From positions 28,715-92,714 of the forward strand of contig NZ_CALTVH010000006.1 in the NCBI RefSeq assembly GCF_943913045.1: DNA of 64,000 nucleotides, in the 5' to 3' direction. The position numbers and the translations under genes are program-made. Source of the stretch: an uncultured Ezakiella sp. GTDB lineage: Bacteria > Bacillota > Clostridia > Tissierellales > Peptoniphilaceae. The notes under the pieces are model-generated. The model was not told where the DNA came from and did not search any database. It saw only the letters and a program-made list of their open reading frames with translations. Within the stretch, counting starts at the first letter, position 1, and each line of letters begins with the position of its first letter. This document shows positions 43,152 to 51,233 of this stretch, piece after piece.

Positions 43152-43773
43152 ATATTTAGAAAATATCAAAAACGCCGTTGTAGACATGGACGAGGACAAT
43201 ATTATAGATTTGATTGACCAGGCTCTGGCAAATGGCGTTAGCGAAGAAGAGATTTACAACGAGGGCTTGTCCGACGGCATGCTTGCAGTTACCAAGCTCT
43301 TTGAAGACGAAAAATATTATGTATCAGAGGTTATAGTTTGCGCAGACACTTTGAACAAGGGCGTCAAGTATTTGCAAAAAAAGTTTAACCACGAGATGAA
43401 AAAAGACGGACCCAAGATTGTAATTGGCGTTGTAGAGGGCGACCTCCACGAAATTGGCAAAAATATAGTAAAGATTATGTTTCAAGCGGCCAATTTTGAA
43501 GTCTACGATTTGGGCCTCAATGTTAAAGCCGAAGAATTTGTCAAAAAAGCTGAAGAGGTCGGAGCAGATTTTATTGGCCTATCTACCATGATGACTACCA
43601 CCATGCACAATATGGAAAAGGTTGTAAAATTAAATCAAGGCAAGACCCCGCTCATTATAATTGGTGGCGGGCCAATTAGCCAAAGCTTTGCAGATGAAAT
43701 TGGCGCCGACGGCTATTCGAAAAACGCTGTCGAGGCAGTAGAACTCGTGAGGATGCTGACCAATGGACTTTAA
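43144..43773 (+). CDS. corrinoid (B12-binding) methyl-carrier protein
   Basis: 209 residues, MtbC/MttC/MtmC-like. The N-terminal four-helix cap (1-88) is followed by a Rossmann domain with D100-x-H102-x-x-G105 (EGDLHEIGKN), where the histidine ligates cobalt, and the GLSTMMTTTM and IIGGGPI stretches. It carries a methyl group on cobalt between two methyltransferases. The start overlaps the activation protein by eight bases and its end overlaps the methyltransferase gene by 11, so the three are a unit. The methyl donor is unknown. Confidence 0.92.
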   Translation: MNKYLENIKNAVVDMDEDNIIDLIDQALANGVSEEEIYNEGLSDGMLAVTKLFEDEKYYVSEVIVCADTLNKGVKYLQKKFNHEMKKDGPKIVIGVVEGDLHEIGKNIVKIMFQAANFEVYDLGLNVKAEEFVKKAEEVGADFIGLSTMMTTTMHNMEKVVKLNQGKTPLIIIGGGPISQSFADEIGADGYSKNAVEAVELVRMLTNGL

Positions 43774-44764
43774 AAATATGACTCTAATGGAATACATCAC
43801 ATCTGAGCCCAGGCGATTTTTCCTGACAGACCTGGGGACCAACGGCTTAAAATTTGTAAATAAAAAAGTCTATGAAGTATACGAAAATCCTGAAATCCAA
43901 TTTGAAATGGCAAAAATTTTGGACCAAGAATTTCCAGGTGACTTTGTTTATCCCCTAAGCGATGGCAATATAATTAGTGAAACCCTGGGCGTCAAGCTCT
44001 TAAAACCTGATTACGATTTTCCAAGTCCACTTGAGCACAAGGTTTTAACTATCGAAGATGTCCGGGCCTTAAAAGTTCCCGACCCTAAAAAAGATGGGCG
44101 GATGCCGACCAATTTAAAATCGCAAAATCTAATTGCGACTGGGATCGACAAGCCCCTTTATGTATCGATTTTTGGCCCATTTACCTTGGCCGTTCAACTG
44201 GCAGGAGCAACCCATCTATTAAGAGAGCTAATAAAAAACAAAGACTTTGTGGTTGAGCTCTTGGATTTTACTGCTCGATGCGTTTGCACTTACGCCAAGG
44301 CGGTTGTGGAGGCTGGCGTAAAATACATGTCCATAGCTGAGCCGGCGTCAGTAACACTCAGCCCGGAGAACTTTCGCGAGCTAGTTTTGCCGCGATTAAA
44401 ATCCGTCTATGAATCGGTTGACTGTTGGAAGCAGCTCCACATTTGCGGGGACACCAGAAAATTTTTGCCACTTATGATCGAGTCGGGCCCAGATGCCATT
44501 AGCCTGGACCAAATTATGGATTTAAAGTCAGCTGTAAAAATTTTCCCGGACGATATTGTCCTCGTTGGCAACATTGACCCCATTGATATAATTGGCCGTG
44601 GCAGTGTAGAGGATGTGGAGAGGGTGACTTATAAGCTCCTTGAAGACCTGGAAGCCTATCCAAATTACATGGTCGCCTTTGGTTGCAATGCGCCAAATGA
44701 TGCGCCTGATGAAAACATCAAGAGGGCAATTGAAATAACAAAATCATACATGACAAAATTTTAA
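43763..44764 (+). CDS. uroporphyrinogen decarboxylase-family methyltransferase (MtaA/MtbA/CmuA-like)
   Basis: 333 residues with the UroD/MtaA TIM barrel. Candidate zinc ligands are His226 and Cys228 (LHICGD) and Cys308 (FGCNAP), the HxCx(n)C pattern of corrinoid-dependent methyltransferases; true heme-pathway UroD lacks this. Such enzymes move a methyl group between the corrinoid and a thiol or tetrahydrofolate, or demethylate a small substrate. No MttB/MtmB/MtbB-type first methyltransferase is in the operon, so this protein may be the substrate-facing enzyme. The three-gene operon ends at a terminator. Confidence 0.88.
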   Translation: MDFKNMTLMEYITSEPRRFFLTDLGTNGLKFVNKKVYEVYENPEIQFEMAKILDQEFPGDFVYPLSDGNIISETLGVKLLKPDYDFPSPLEHKVLTIEDVRALKVPDPKKDGRMPTNLKSQNLIATGIDKPLYVSIFGPFTLAVQLAGATHLLRELIKNKDFVVELLDFTARCVCTYAKAVVEAGVKYMSIAEPASVTLSPENFRELVLPRLKSVYESVDCWKQLHICGDTRKFLPLMIESGPDAISLDQIMDLKSAVKIFPDDIVLVGNIDPIDIIGRGSVEDVERVTYKLLEDLEAYPNYMVAFGCNAPNDAPDENIKRAIEITKSYMTKF

Positions 44765-44769
44765 TTAGT

Positions 44770-44800
44770 TGCAGGTTGGAGAGGTCCGGCCTGCATTTTT
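44770..44800 (+). terminator. terminator of corrinoid operon
   Basis: TGCAGG/CCTGCA with inner GGA/TCC pairing, followed by TTTTTATTT. Confidence 0.85.
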
Positions 44801-44864
44801 ATTTGAAAAATTTCTGCCTATAAGTTTTTAATCTTTTCTGCTATAATGAAGTTAAGGTGATAAT

Positions 44865-46046
44865 ATGGATTTAATTCAAACTCGGAGGTTCTTTCACACT
44901 TTTCCAGAAATTGATTTTGAAGAAGTGAGAACGACAAAAGAAATTATAAATATATTAAAAAAATTCGGCTGCAAGATTTTTTACGGGCGAAATCTCTACA
45001 AGGACCAAGACTTTACAGACGATCAAGACCTTTTATCCAAAGACTTAGAAAATGGAATGACTGGTGCGCTTGCCGTCATTGGCAAGGGCCCATATATTTT
45101 CATGCGGGTGGATATAGATGGACTTCCTGTTAGCGAATCAGAAGACGATGACCACTTGCCGGCCAAGGAGGGCTTTAGGGCGGAGAAAAATATGCACGCC
45201 TGCGGCCACGACGGCCACATCACGTTGGGACTTGCCATGGCAGAATATTTTGTCCAGAACAATATTTCTGCAAAAATTTTATTTCAGCCAGCAGAAGAAG
45301 GCGTCTTGGGATCGGCTAAGATGGATTTGGATTTTATAATGGCAGAGACCACCTGTGCACTGGGTTTTCACATTGGCCTGGGTCAGCCCCAAGGGACAAT
45401 TGGGGTTGGCAGTACAAACTTTGTGGCCGCCCAAAAACTGGATTTAATTTTCCATGGTCGTCTAGCCCACGCCTGCAATAGTCCTCAGGACGGAGCCTCT
45501 GCTTTTACAATGGCGGCAGCCTTTGGACAAATGGCGGCAGAACTTTTAAACGATAGCAGGGGCAGGAAGATTATGAACATTGGCCAGGTCCACGGTGGCC
45601 AGGCTGATAATATTGTAATGAAGACTTGCAAGCTAGGCATTGATGTGCGTGCAGTCGAAAGCTATCTGGTGGATGAAATGCTGGCTAATATTGAAAAAAT
45701 AGCTGCTGGCATCAGCCAGGCCAGAGAGGGGTCCTATGAAATAATTTTTAAAGGCAGGTCTGAAAGCTACCATGAAAATGATTTAGATTTGCTAGAAAAA
45801 ATTTCAAATGCCTTAGAAGAAAAAAATATAAAGACAACTAAGCTCCCGGACTTTGGCGCCAGTGAAGACGTGACCAGGTATTTAAATTATGCCAAAGCAA
45901 ATGGCAACAAGGCCTTGCATTTGCTCTTGGGTGCCAAACTCGTCGGCCCCCACCACTCGGATAAATTTGACTTCGACGATAGGGACTTAGAATTTTATTT
46001 CACGGCCCTAAAAATTGTGGCTGATCAAATGCTTGAAGAAGTATAA
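44865..46046 (+). CDS. M20-family amidohydrolase
   Basis: 393 residues. Metal-binding motifs of the M20 family are seen: HACGHDGH (around residue 107), PAEEG with the catalytic Glu, GFHIG, and a C-terminal GPHHSDKFDFDD. The dimerisation domain lies between about 180 and 290. Members include aminoacylase, N-acyl-amino-acid and p-aminobenzoyl-glutamate hydrolases; substrate cannot be assigned. Cytosolic, no signal peptide. A TATAAT at 44842-44847 and a GGTGA ribosome site precede it, without a clear -35 box. Confidence 0.88.
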   Translation: MDLIQTRRFFHTFPEIDFEEVRTTKEIINILKKFGCKIFYGRNLYKDQDFTDDQDLLSKDLENGMTGALAVIGKGPYIFMRVDIDGLPVSESEDDDHLPAKEGFRAEKNMHACGHDGHITLGLAMAEYFVQNNISAKILFQPAEEGVLGSAKMDLDFIMAETTCALGFHIGLGQPQGTIGVGSTNFVAAQKLDLIFHGRLAHACNSPQDGASAFTMAAAFGQMAAELLNDSRGRKIMNIGQVHGGQADNIVMKTCKLGIDVRAVESYLVDEMLANIEKIAAGISQAREGSYEIIFKGRSESYHENDLDLLEKISNALEEKNIKTTKLPDFGASEDVTRYLNYAKANGNKALHLLLGAKLVGPHHSDKFDFDDRDLEFYFTALKIVADQMLEEV

Positions 46047-46135
46047 GAAATGAAATAGTAAAGGCAATAAAGGGTTAAAAGAGCAAGTAAAAATATAAGG
46101 ATAATTATTGGTTTTTTGATGGAGAGAGGATTTGT

Positions 46136-46825
46136 ATGGATGATAGAAATGTGTTTACTAGAAAAAATATAATAGATTTGATATTAATTTACTGGGGTGC
46201 AATGACAGGAGTATATATTGTTTTATATCTAAATCAAAATATAGTTTTGAAATGGCCCTTAATATATAGGATGCTAGGAGTAATAGCCTCTTATTGGATT
46301 ATAGCTTTTGTACCCATACTTGTAATGGATCGGACAGATGACAAACTCTCTGCATATGGATTTACGAAAACCTCTATAAGCAAACAGGTGATTTTAGGAA
46401 TAGTTGCTGGGCTTATTATGTCTTTTGCTTTAACCTTGCTTCCACATTTGATGGGCTTGGGAAAATATGTGGATAATGGTCGCCGCTATAAATATTTTTG
46501 GCAGTTTATGTATGAGTTCCTCTATTGTATATTTGCTGTAGGAGCGGTCGAAGAATTTGTTTTTCGAGGGCTTATCTATGGCAAGATAAGGGATGTTTTT
46601 AGTGGAGAATGGCCAGCAATTATTTTATCATCAATACTGTTCGGCTTTGTTCATATTTTTTCTGGAAATTTGATTCAAGTAATCGCAACCAGCGTACTAG
46701 GGCTTATATTTTGTTTAATTAGATTAAAAATTTCAGGAATTACAACCCTGTCATTAATATTTGCTCACGGGGTTTACAATGCCATGATTTCTGTCTGGGC
46801 ATCAATATTGTTCAAAGGCATATAA
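46136..46825 (+). CDS. CPBP-family intramembrane metalloprotease
   Basis: 229 residues with about seven membrane helices. The three conserved motifs are present: EEFVFR, FGFVH and HGVYN, which supply the glutamates and histidines of the intramembrane metal site in the CAAX protease/bacteriocin-processing (Abi) group. Roles in this family include self-immunity to bacteriocins and processing of surface peptides. No bacteriocin precursor is evident nearby. Base composition is more AT-rich than the neighbouring core genes. GGAGAGAGG lies upstream of the ATG. Confidence 0.85.
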   Translation: MDDRNVFTRKNIIDLILIYWGAMTGVYIVLYLNQNIVLKWPLIYRMLGVIASYWIIAFVPILVMDRTDDKLSAYGFTKTSISKQVILGIVAGLIMSFALTLLPHLMGLGKYVDNGRRYKYFWQFMYEFLYCIFAVGAVEEFVFRGLIYGKIRDVFSGEWPAIILSSILFGFVHIFSGNLIQVIATSVLGLIFCLIRLKISGITTLSLIFAHGVYNAMISVWASILFKGI

Positions 46826-46886
46826 ACATTATTAAATATAAAATATAGAGTCTTTTATGTTTTTAAATAGAAAAAAGGAGATATAA

Positions 46887-47153
46887 ATGGAAATATTAAA
46901 AGCAATCTTACCTGTAGTAATAGTATCTGTGCTTGTTGTTTACATTATATATAATTTTAAAAAAAGATCAGCAAGTTCAGACAATGAAGAAAAACAAAAA
47001 GAAGAAAACCACATGGCAGAGGGCATGGCCATTGGCATGTGCTTAGGGACAGCAGTGGGAGCAGCCATTGGAGATGACTATCTGCCAATCGGAATGTCAA
47101 TAGGCATGCTCCTCGGCATGATAGTGGGCATGAACACCAAATCAAAAGCATAA
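46887..47153 (+). CDS. small membrane protein with glycine-zipper helices
   Basis: 88 residues. One N-terminal helix (about 5-23), a charged stretch (KKRSASSDNEEKQKEEN), then two short hydrophobic helices with small-residue spacing (GMAIGMCLGTAVGAAIG and GMSIGMLLGMIVGM), the glycine-zipper pattern. This resembles small membrane proteins of unknown role that pack as oligomers. AAAGGAG precedes the ATG. It follows the CPBP protease in the AT-rich group. No function can be given. Confidence 0.65.
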   Translation: MEILKAILPVVIVSVLVVYIIYNFKKRSASSDNEEKQKEENHMAEGMAIGMCLGTAVGAAIGDDYLPIGMSIGMLLGMIVGMNTKSKA

Positions 47154-47197
47154 AATTTTAATTAGGAATTAAGCAATTAAAACTCACTGGAGGTTAC

Positions 47198-48226
47198 ATG
47201 AAGAAAATATTGTATTTGCTCATTATAAGTCTATTTTTTATTTCGTGTGCTAAGAAAGAAAGAGAAATTACCCTTTATGGGGAAATACACGCAGAAAAAG
47301 AAATATATGATAGGGAAATTGAAATTATTGATGAATTTTATAAAAATGGCGGCAGAACTTTATTTTTGGAAGGTGGATATTGCCAAGGCGAGATTTTTAA
47401 TGCTTGGATGGAGTCAGACAATGATGAGGGCTTGGATTTAATTTTCAAAATATATGAAGGGACGCCACTAAGCAGTGAAGTTTATTATGATTACTACAAA
47501 ACAATCAAAGAAAAATTCCCAGAAATAAGATTTATAGGAACAGATATTGAGCATGTTTACGGCAACAAAGATAAGATTGAAATGTTTGAAGATTACTTCT
47601 TTAAAAATATTTATCCTGATTTAGATGATGATGAAAAAGCCTTAGCAGATAAGTCAATTGCCCAAGGCAAAGAATGTTATTCACATCGCACAAATTACAA
47701 TATACTAAGCGCTAGGGAACTCATGATGGGGCCAAACATGATTGATGCGATTAAAAGAACAGATGAAAATATAATTGGCTTCTATGGGAAGGCTCATTTG
47801 TTTGGGAAATTTCGTGAAAAGATTATGGTTGACCAAGTAAGAGAAGAGTTTCCTTGGGTAAAAACAGTTGATCTGACACAAGATTTTGAGCCCCCAGTAA
47901 TTGAAACAAAAGAAATAGAAATTGCAGGCGAGAAATACCAGGCTGATTTATTGATGAAAGGGAATTATGGTAGAAATAATGAGCATGGAGAGACCAGGTC
48001 TATTGAAATATATAGGGTAAAGAATGCTGAAAATTTAAAAATCCGTGATAAAACTGGGAAATTAATGCCATATTACGATCTTTCTTTTAAAATAAATAGT
48101 GGGGATGTATTTTTTATAAGAAGAAATATAGAAGGTGGAATGCCAATTGACTCTATATATCATGCGAAAGAGGGACTTGTTGATGAAAAAGGATCACCAG
48201 CCCTGGAAGAGTTGAGCTTACATTAA
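47198..48226 (+). CDS. lipoprotein with TIKI/TraB/ChaN-like domain
   Basis: 342 residues. Signal peptide and lipobox FISC (Cys17) indicate an outer-face lipoprotein. The domain has GEIHAEK (about 27-33), LFLEGGY, and later GFYGKAHLFGK, which match the GxxH...E...GxxH arrangement of the erythromycin esterase/ChaN/TIKI/TraB superfamily, whose members are metal-dependent proteases, esterases or heme binders. A C-terminal region of about 110 residues is probably beta-rich. Activity unknown. GGAGG ribosome site is present. AT-rich composition like its neighbours. Confidence 0.65.
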   Translation: MKKILYLLIISLFFISCAKKEREITLYGEIHAEKEIYDREIEIIDEFYKNGGRTLFLEGGYCQGEIFNAWMESDNDEGLDLIFKIYEGTPLSSEVYYDYYKTIKEKFPEIRFIGTDIEHVYGNKDKIEMFEDYFFKNIYPDLDDDEKALADKSIAQGKECYSHRTNYNILSARELMMGPNMIDAIKRTDENIIGFYGKAHLFGKFREKIMVDQVREEFPWVKTVDLTQDFEPPVIETKEIEIAGEKYQADLLMKGNYGRNNEHGETRSIEIYRVKNAENLKIRDKTGKLMPYYDLSFKINSGDVFFIRRNIEGGMPIDSIYHAKEGLVDEKGSPALEELSLH

Positions 48227-48250
48227 AGATTGGATTGCCTGGAGGAATAA

Positions 48251-48655
48251 ATGCAGATAAAAGAATATACAGAATTCAAATTTGATGAGATAGAGAAACT
48301 TTACAAGGCAGTCGGATGGACTGCATATACAGATGACATGGGTTCCTTAGAAGAGGGCTATAAGAGGTCTTTGAAAATCTTGGCTGCATACGAGAAAGAT
48401 GAACTATTAGGAATAATTCGTGCAGTTGGGGATGGATTTACTATAGTTTTTATCCAGGATATTTTAGTCTTTCCCGAAAGACAAGGGCAAGGGGTTGGCA
48501 GGGCACTCATCAAAGCTATGCTTGATTTATATCCTAATGTTAGGCAAATTCAGCTGGCAACCGATAACACAGAAAAGACCCTTGCATTCTACAAATCTCT
48601 AGGTTTTACTGAGTATTCGGAAGTGGAATGCTGTGGATTTATTAGATTAAAATAA
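48251..48655 (+). CDS. GNAT-family N-acetyltransferase
   Basis: 134 residues. Motif A RQGQGVG (acetyl-CoA pyrophosphate loop) follows the strand FIQDILVFPE, and the C-terminal LAFYKSLGF is motif B. Size and order match single-domain GNAT enzymes. Substrate cannot be predicted; amines, amino acids or antibiotics are all possible. It follows the lipoprotein by 24 bases with GGAGG ahead of the ATG and ends at a terminator. Confidence 0.88.
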   Translation: MQIKEYTEFKFDEIEKLYKAVGWTAYTDDMGSLEEGYKRSLKILAAYEKDELLGIIRAVGDGFTIVFIQDILVFPERQGQGVGRALIKAMLDLYPNVRQIQLATDNTEKTLAFYKSLGFTEYSEVECCGFIRLK

Positions 48656-48687
48656 ATCTTGTTTCTATATAATATGTAAGTACTTTT

Positions 48688-48715
48688 TTCACCTACAAAG
48701 AGTAGGTGAATTTTT
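48688..48715 (+). terminator. terminator after GNAT gene
   Basis: Perfect stem TTCACCTAC/GTAGGTGAA then TTTTTAT. Confidence 0.88.
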
Positions 48716-48721
48716 ATCTAA

Positions 48722-48758
48722 GCAAACAAAAAGCGAGAGTTTTTGATTAACTCTCGCT
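48722..48758 (-). terminator. terminator of resistance-type ABC-F gene
   Basis: Perfect ten-base stem AGCGAGAGTT/AACTCTCGCT; on the minus strand followed by TTTTGTTTG. Confidence 0.85.
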
Positions 48759-48767
48759 ATTTTTATA

Positions 48768-50252
48768 TTATATTTCTTTAAGGCCGTTGGGATTTAACTG
48801 GTAGATTTTGTCGCAGGCTTGGGTCAGGAAAGACCTGTCGTGGGAGATTGCAAATATTGCTCCTTTGAAATCTGCAAATACGGAGTTGAGTTCGTCAATT
48901 GACAGTGGCGAAAAATTTCGCGTGGGTTCGTCTAAGAGCAAGACATTTGCCCCGTCAAGATCTAGTTTGGTCAAAATTATTTTTGCCCTTTGTCCTGGAC
49001 TTAGTTCGCCCATCTTGCGATTGATTTCTTCCTTGGAAAATTTCACGCTGGATAGGTAGGTCATAATCTTTGTCCGCTCGTCCTTGGTCCCGTCTACTGA
49101 CAAAAACTCGTAGGCTGATTGATTATAATCCAAAATCTCTCTGTAGTCCTGGGGCATTATGCCAAGCTTTATATCAGTCCGATTTTTTAATTCTTGGTTC
49201 AGCATTCGAAAGAGGCTGGTCTTGCCTACACCATTTTTACCAACTATGCCAATCTTATCTTGCCCGTAAAAATCTAGATTAATATTTTTTGCTAAAATAT
49301 TTTCACCGATTTTCAACTCATAGTCGACCAGATTTATTATTGGCTTGGCTGCTGGCAGGGGCTGGTAATTGGAAAACTTAATTAAAATGCTTTCCTCAGC
49401 CTCGGGAATCTCAATAAAATTTTCTGCTTCTCTTTCGAAACGTCTCCTGGTAGATTTGACTGCGTGCATCTTCTTGGCTAGTAGTCTGCCGCCGGCTGGG
49501 TCGGCCCGGCTGATGGCTTTTTGCTCGTGGTCAACTCTTTGGTAGATTTGCTGGAGCTTGGCCATCCGCTTTTTATAATCGGCTCTCTGCTTGTTGGCAA
49601 TCATCAGGTCGGATGCGTACTTGCGATTTTTCCTATCGATAAAGTCTTCATAGGCTATGGGGACAAAGGTCGATTTTTTGCCCAAGTGAACAATGCCTTC
49701 AGCTGTGGCCTTTAAAAGCTCCGTGTCGTGGGAGATAAATAAAATCGCCAGGTCAGAAGACTTTATAAAATCCTCCAGCCAATAGACAGTTTCCAAGTCT
49801 AAATCATTGGACGGTTCATCCAATAGTAATAAATCAGGCTCAGCCATTAAAATTTTTACCAAAGCCAGTTTTATTTTTTCTCCGCCAGATAGTTTCTTAA
49901 TTTGTGTCTGGAGATTTATAAAATCATAATCAAGGCCAAGGTCACCCAAAATTCCGTAAATAATGGAGTGGTTGATATCGCCCAGGTAATCTCTTACGGT
50001 CAAATCATAATAGGCGTCCAGATTTTGTGGCAAATATCCAGTCGCAAAGGAATTTTTAATTGATCCTTCCACTTCTAAGTAGTCTTGGATGGCCGGCTCC
50101 TTTAAAATACATTTTAAAATCGAAGACTTGCCGGCTCCTTCTTCGCCGATAATGGCAATTTTGTCGCCAGGGTTTACCACAAAGGACAAGTCTTTGACCA
50201 AGACTTTTAAATCCCTAAGGTTTCTTATAGATAAATTATTAACTTGTAACAT
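48768..50252 (-). CDS. ABC-F family ATPase, antibiotic-resistance type
   Basis: 494 residues, two cassettes, no membrane segments. First: Walker A GEEGAGKSS (36-44), LSGGEK (121-126), Walker B LLLLDEPSNDLD. Second: GKNGVGKTS (338-346), LSPGQR (417-422), Walker B LLLDEPTRNFSPLS. The DEPTRNFSPLS form and the short size without C-terminal coiled coil fit the ribosome-protection branch better than housekeeping ABC-F. The linker at about 205-285 is long and basic and would enter the ribosomal peptidyl-transferase region. Upstream is a five-codon leader peptide and a hairpin that can hide the ribosome site, as for antibiotic-induced genes. The drug class is not known. Confidence 0.88.
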   Translation of the reverse strand: MLQVNNLSIRNLRDLKVLVKDLSFVVNPGDKIAIIGEEGAGKSSILKCILKEPAIQDYLEVEGSIKNSFATGYLPQNLDAYYDLTVRDYLGDINHSIIYGILGDLGLDYDFINLQTQIKKLSGGEKIKLALVKILMAEPDLLLLDEPSNDLDLETVYWLEDFIKSSDLAILFISHDTELLKATAEGIVHLGKKSTFVPIAYEDFIDRKNRKYASDLMIANKQRADYKKRMAKLQQIYQRVDHEQKAISRADPAGGRLLAKKMHAVKSTRRRFEREAENFIEIPEAEESILIKFSNYQPLPAAKPIINLVDYELKIGENILAKNINLDFYGQDKIGIVGKNGVGKTSLFRMLNQELKNRTDIKLGIMPQDYREILDYNQSAYEFLSVDGTKDERTKIMTYLSSVKFSKEEINRKMGELSPGQRAKIILTKLDLDGANVLLLDEPTRNFSPLSIDELNSVFADFKGAIFAISHDRSFLTQACDKIYQLNPNGLKEI

Positions 50253-50356
50253 ACTTCCTCCTTATTATTTTTATAAGGCGGATTTGTTGGACACAAATTC
50301 CGCATGTGTTTTTGATCTGTGCCCTCACTTGAAGGCTCTTAAGCCATAATAGTCAT
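50253..50356 (-). promoter_or_regulatory. leader attenuator of ABC-F gene
   Basis: The minus-strand leader has two mutually exclusive hairpins. Segment 50273-50287 can pair with 50293-50303 (GCGGAATTTGT with ACAAATCCGC, one bulge) or, through TCCGCCTTAT (50273-50282), with ATAAGGAGGA (50256-50265), which contains the ribosome site. The second state hides the start of the ABC-F gene. This is the layout of ribosome-stalling translational attenuators of macrolide or lincosamide resistance genes. Confidence 0.7.
50339..50356 (-). CDS. leader peptide MTIMA
   Basis: A five-codon reading frame (Met-Thr-Ile-Met-Ala) with AAGGAAG seven bases ahead, located about 25 bases after the predicted transcription start and 86 bases before the ABC-F gene. 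Its position before a switchable hairpin is typical of drug-sensing leader peptides. Expression is inferred. Confidence 0.65.
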   Translation of the reverse strand: MTIMA

Positions 50357-50388
50357 TTTGTCACTTCCTTTCTATAAATGATAACTTT

Positions 50389-50417
50389 ATTATAGCACTG
50401 AAAAAGACCTTTTACAA
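50389..50417 (-). promoter_or_regulatory. promoter of ABC-F leader
   Basis: Minus strand TTGTAA (50412-50417), 17-base spacer, TATAAT (50389-50394). Confidence 0.83.
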
Positions 50418-50430
50418 ATAAAAAATATAT

Positions 50431-50459
50431 TTGACAAATTATTAAAAATCATTTATAAT
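50431..50459 (+). promoter_or_regulatory. promoter of tRNA-Ser
   Basis: Consensus TTGACA (50431-50436), 17-base spacer, TATAAT (50454-50459); divergent from the ABC-F promoter. Confidence 0.92.
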
Positions 50460-50469
50460 AATAGCTCAT

Positions 50470-50559
50470 GGAGAGATGGCCGAGCGGTTGAAGGCGCCCG
50501 CCTGGAAAGCGAGTATACGCTTAAACGTATCGAGGGTTCGAATCCCTCTCTCTCCGCCA
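50470..50559 (+). tRNA. tRNA-Ser (GGA)
   Basis: Acceptor arms GGAGAGA (50470-50476) and TCTCTCC (50549-50555), discriminator G, encoded CCA at 50557-50559. T arm GAGGG-TTCGAAT-CCCTC. Long variable arm between 50512 and 50531 typical of serine tRNA. Anticodon GGA at 50504-50506 in the loop CTGGAAA reads UCC and UCU. Confidence 0.96.
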
Positions 50560-50829
50560 TGGTGCAAGACGGGGGGCTAGCGGTTCCTTGTAATCTGCAA
50601 TCCGCTGTAGCAGAGTCTGACTTTTTTGAGGGCTTTTTGTGGTCGGATGCTATTATGGCATCTTGGTGTTGATACATTGGACCTATATGCAACGTAAAGT
50701 GCGCCGAACCTCGTCAGGTCGGGAACGAAGCAGCGATACGCGTTTCTTTCGTGTGACATATAGCCATCCGTGAGGAGCCAAGTGCCATGGTGGGCACGGT
50801 TGCAAATGTTCGATTTTAAGTCCGCACCT
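50560..50829 (+). ncRNA. ffs: signal recognition particle RNA, large Firmicutes type
   Basis: Domain IV is recognised from GTCAGGTCGGGAACGAAGCAGC-like sequence at about 50715-50737 (conserved GGAA and AAGCAGC core). The 5' part (GGTGC, GGGGGGCTAGCGG, CTGCAATCCGCT) matches the Alu-domain start of Bacillus scRNA, and the 5' GGTGC pairs with GCACC at 50824-50828, which sets the ends. Size of about 270 bases agrees with large SRP RNA. It guides ribosomes making membrane proteins to the membrane with Ffh. It directly follows tRNA-Ser, as in several Firmicutes, but dnaX does not follow. Confidence 0.92.
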
Positions 50830-50838
50830 TACATATTT

Positions 50839-50859
50839 AAGAGCGAAAGCTCTTTTTTT
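50839..50859 (+). terminator. SRP RNA terminator
   Basis: AAGAGC-GAAA-GCTCTT followed by TTTTT. Confidence 0.9.
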
Positions 50860-51233
50860 ATTGGAAATTTTGGGTTTACATTCTTCTAAGTGCAGAGAAT
50901 TATTTTGTAAATAGTAATTTGCAGAAAAATAATAACAGAATTATCCTATGAAAAAATTCTTAATGTCAATTTATTTTTTGCATTTGCAATTTTTATTTGA
51001 GTTTCTCCAGCTATTTAAATTTCCAAAGGCAAAGGATTACTTTTATAAAATACAATTTACAAATTAATAGTGAAGGGCCTTTCACTTTGGAAAAAATTTA
51101 GCACTTTGCATTATAAATTTTATCTATAGGTAGGCTTTTGCTATAGATGAACTTAATTAGATTTTTTCCTCAATACATGCTATAATATCAAAGGTGGCGA
51201 TTGTCACTAGATATTTTCATTTAGGAGGAAATT
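50860..51233 (+). other. intergenic region before rhodanese lipoprotein gene
   Basis: 374 bases without a gene, very AT-rich. It holds an eight-base inverted repeat ATCTATAG/CTATAGAT (51122-51129, 51141-51148) and a TATAAT at 51181-51186 with only a weak TTAGAT -35 box, probably the promoter of the next gene. I see no riboswitch or other RNA that I can name. Confidence 0.5.

Noticed and set aside
50453..50692. Minus-strand frame with an AEREGFEPSI-like peptide
   Set aside because: It is antisense to tRNA-Ser and the SRP RNA; this peptide is a well-known artefact of translated tRNA-Ser sequence.
50560..50829. tmRNA or RNase P RNA
   Set aside because: The GGTC-GGAA-AAGCAGC core and the 5'/3' pairing are those of SRP RNA; no tmRNA tag frame or RNase P core is seen.
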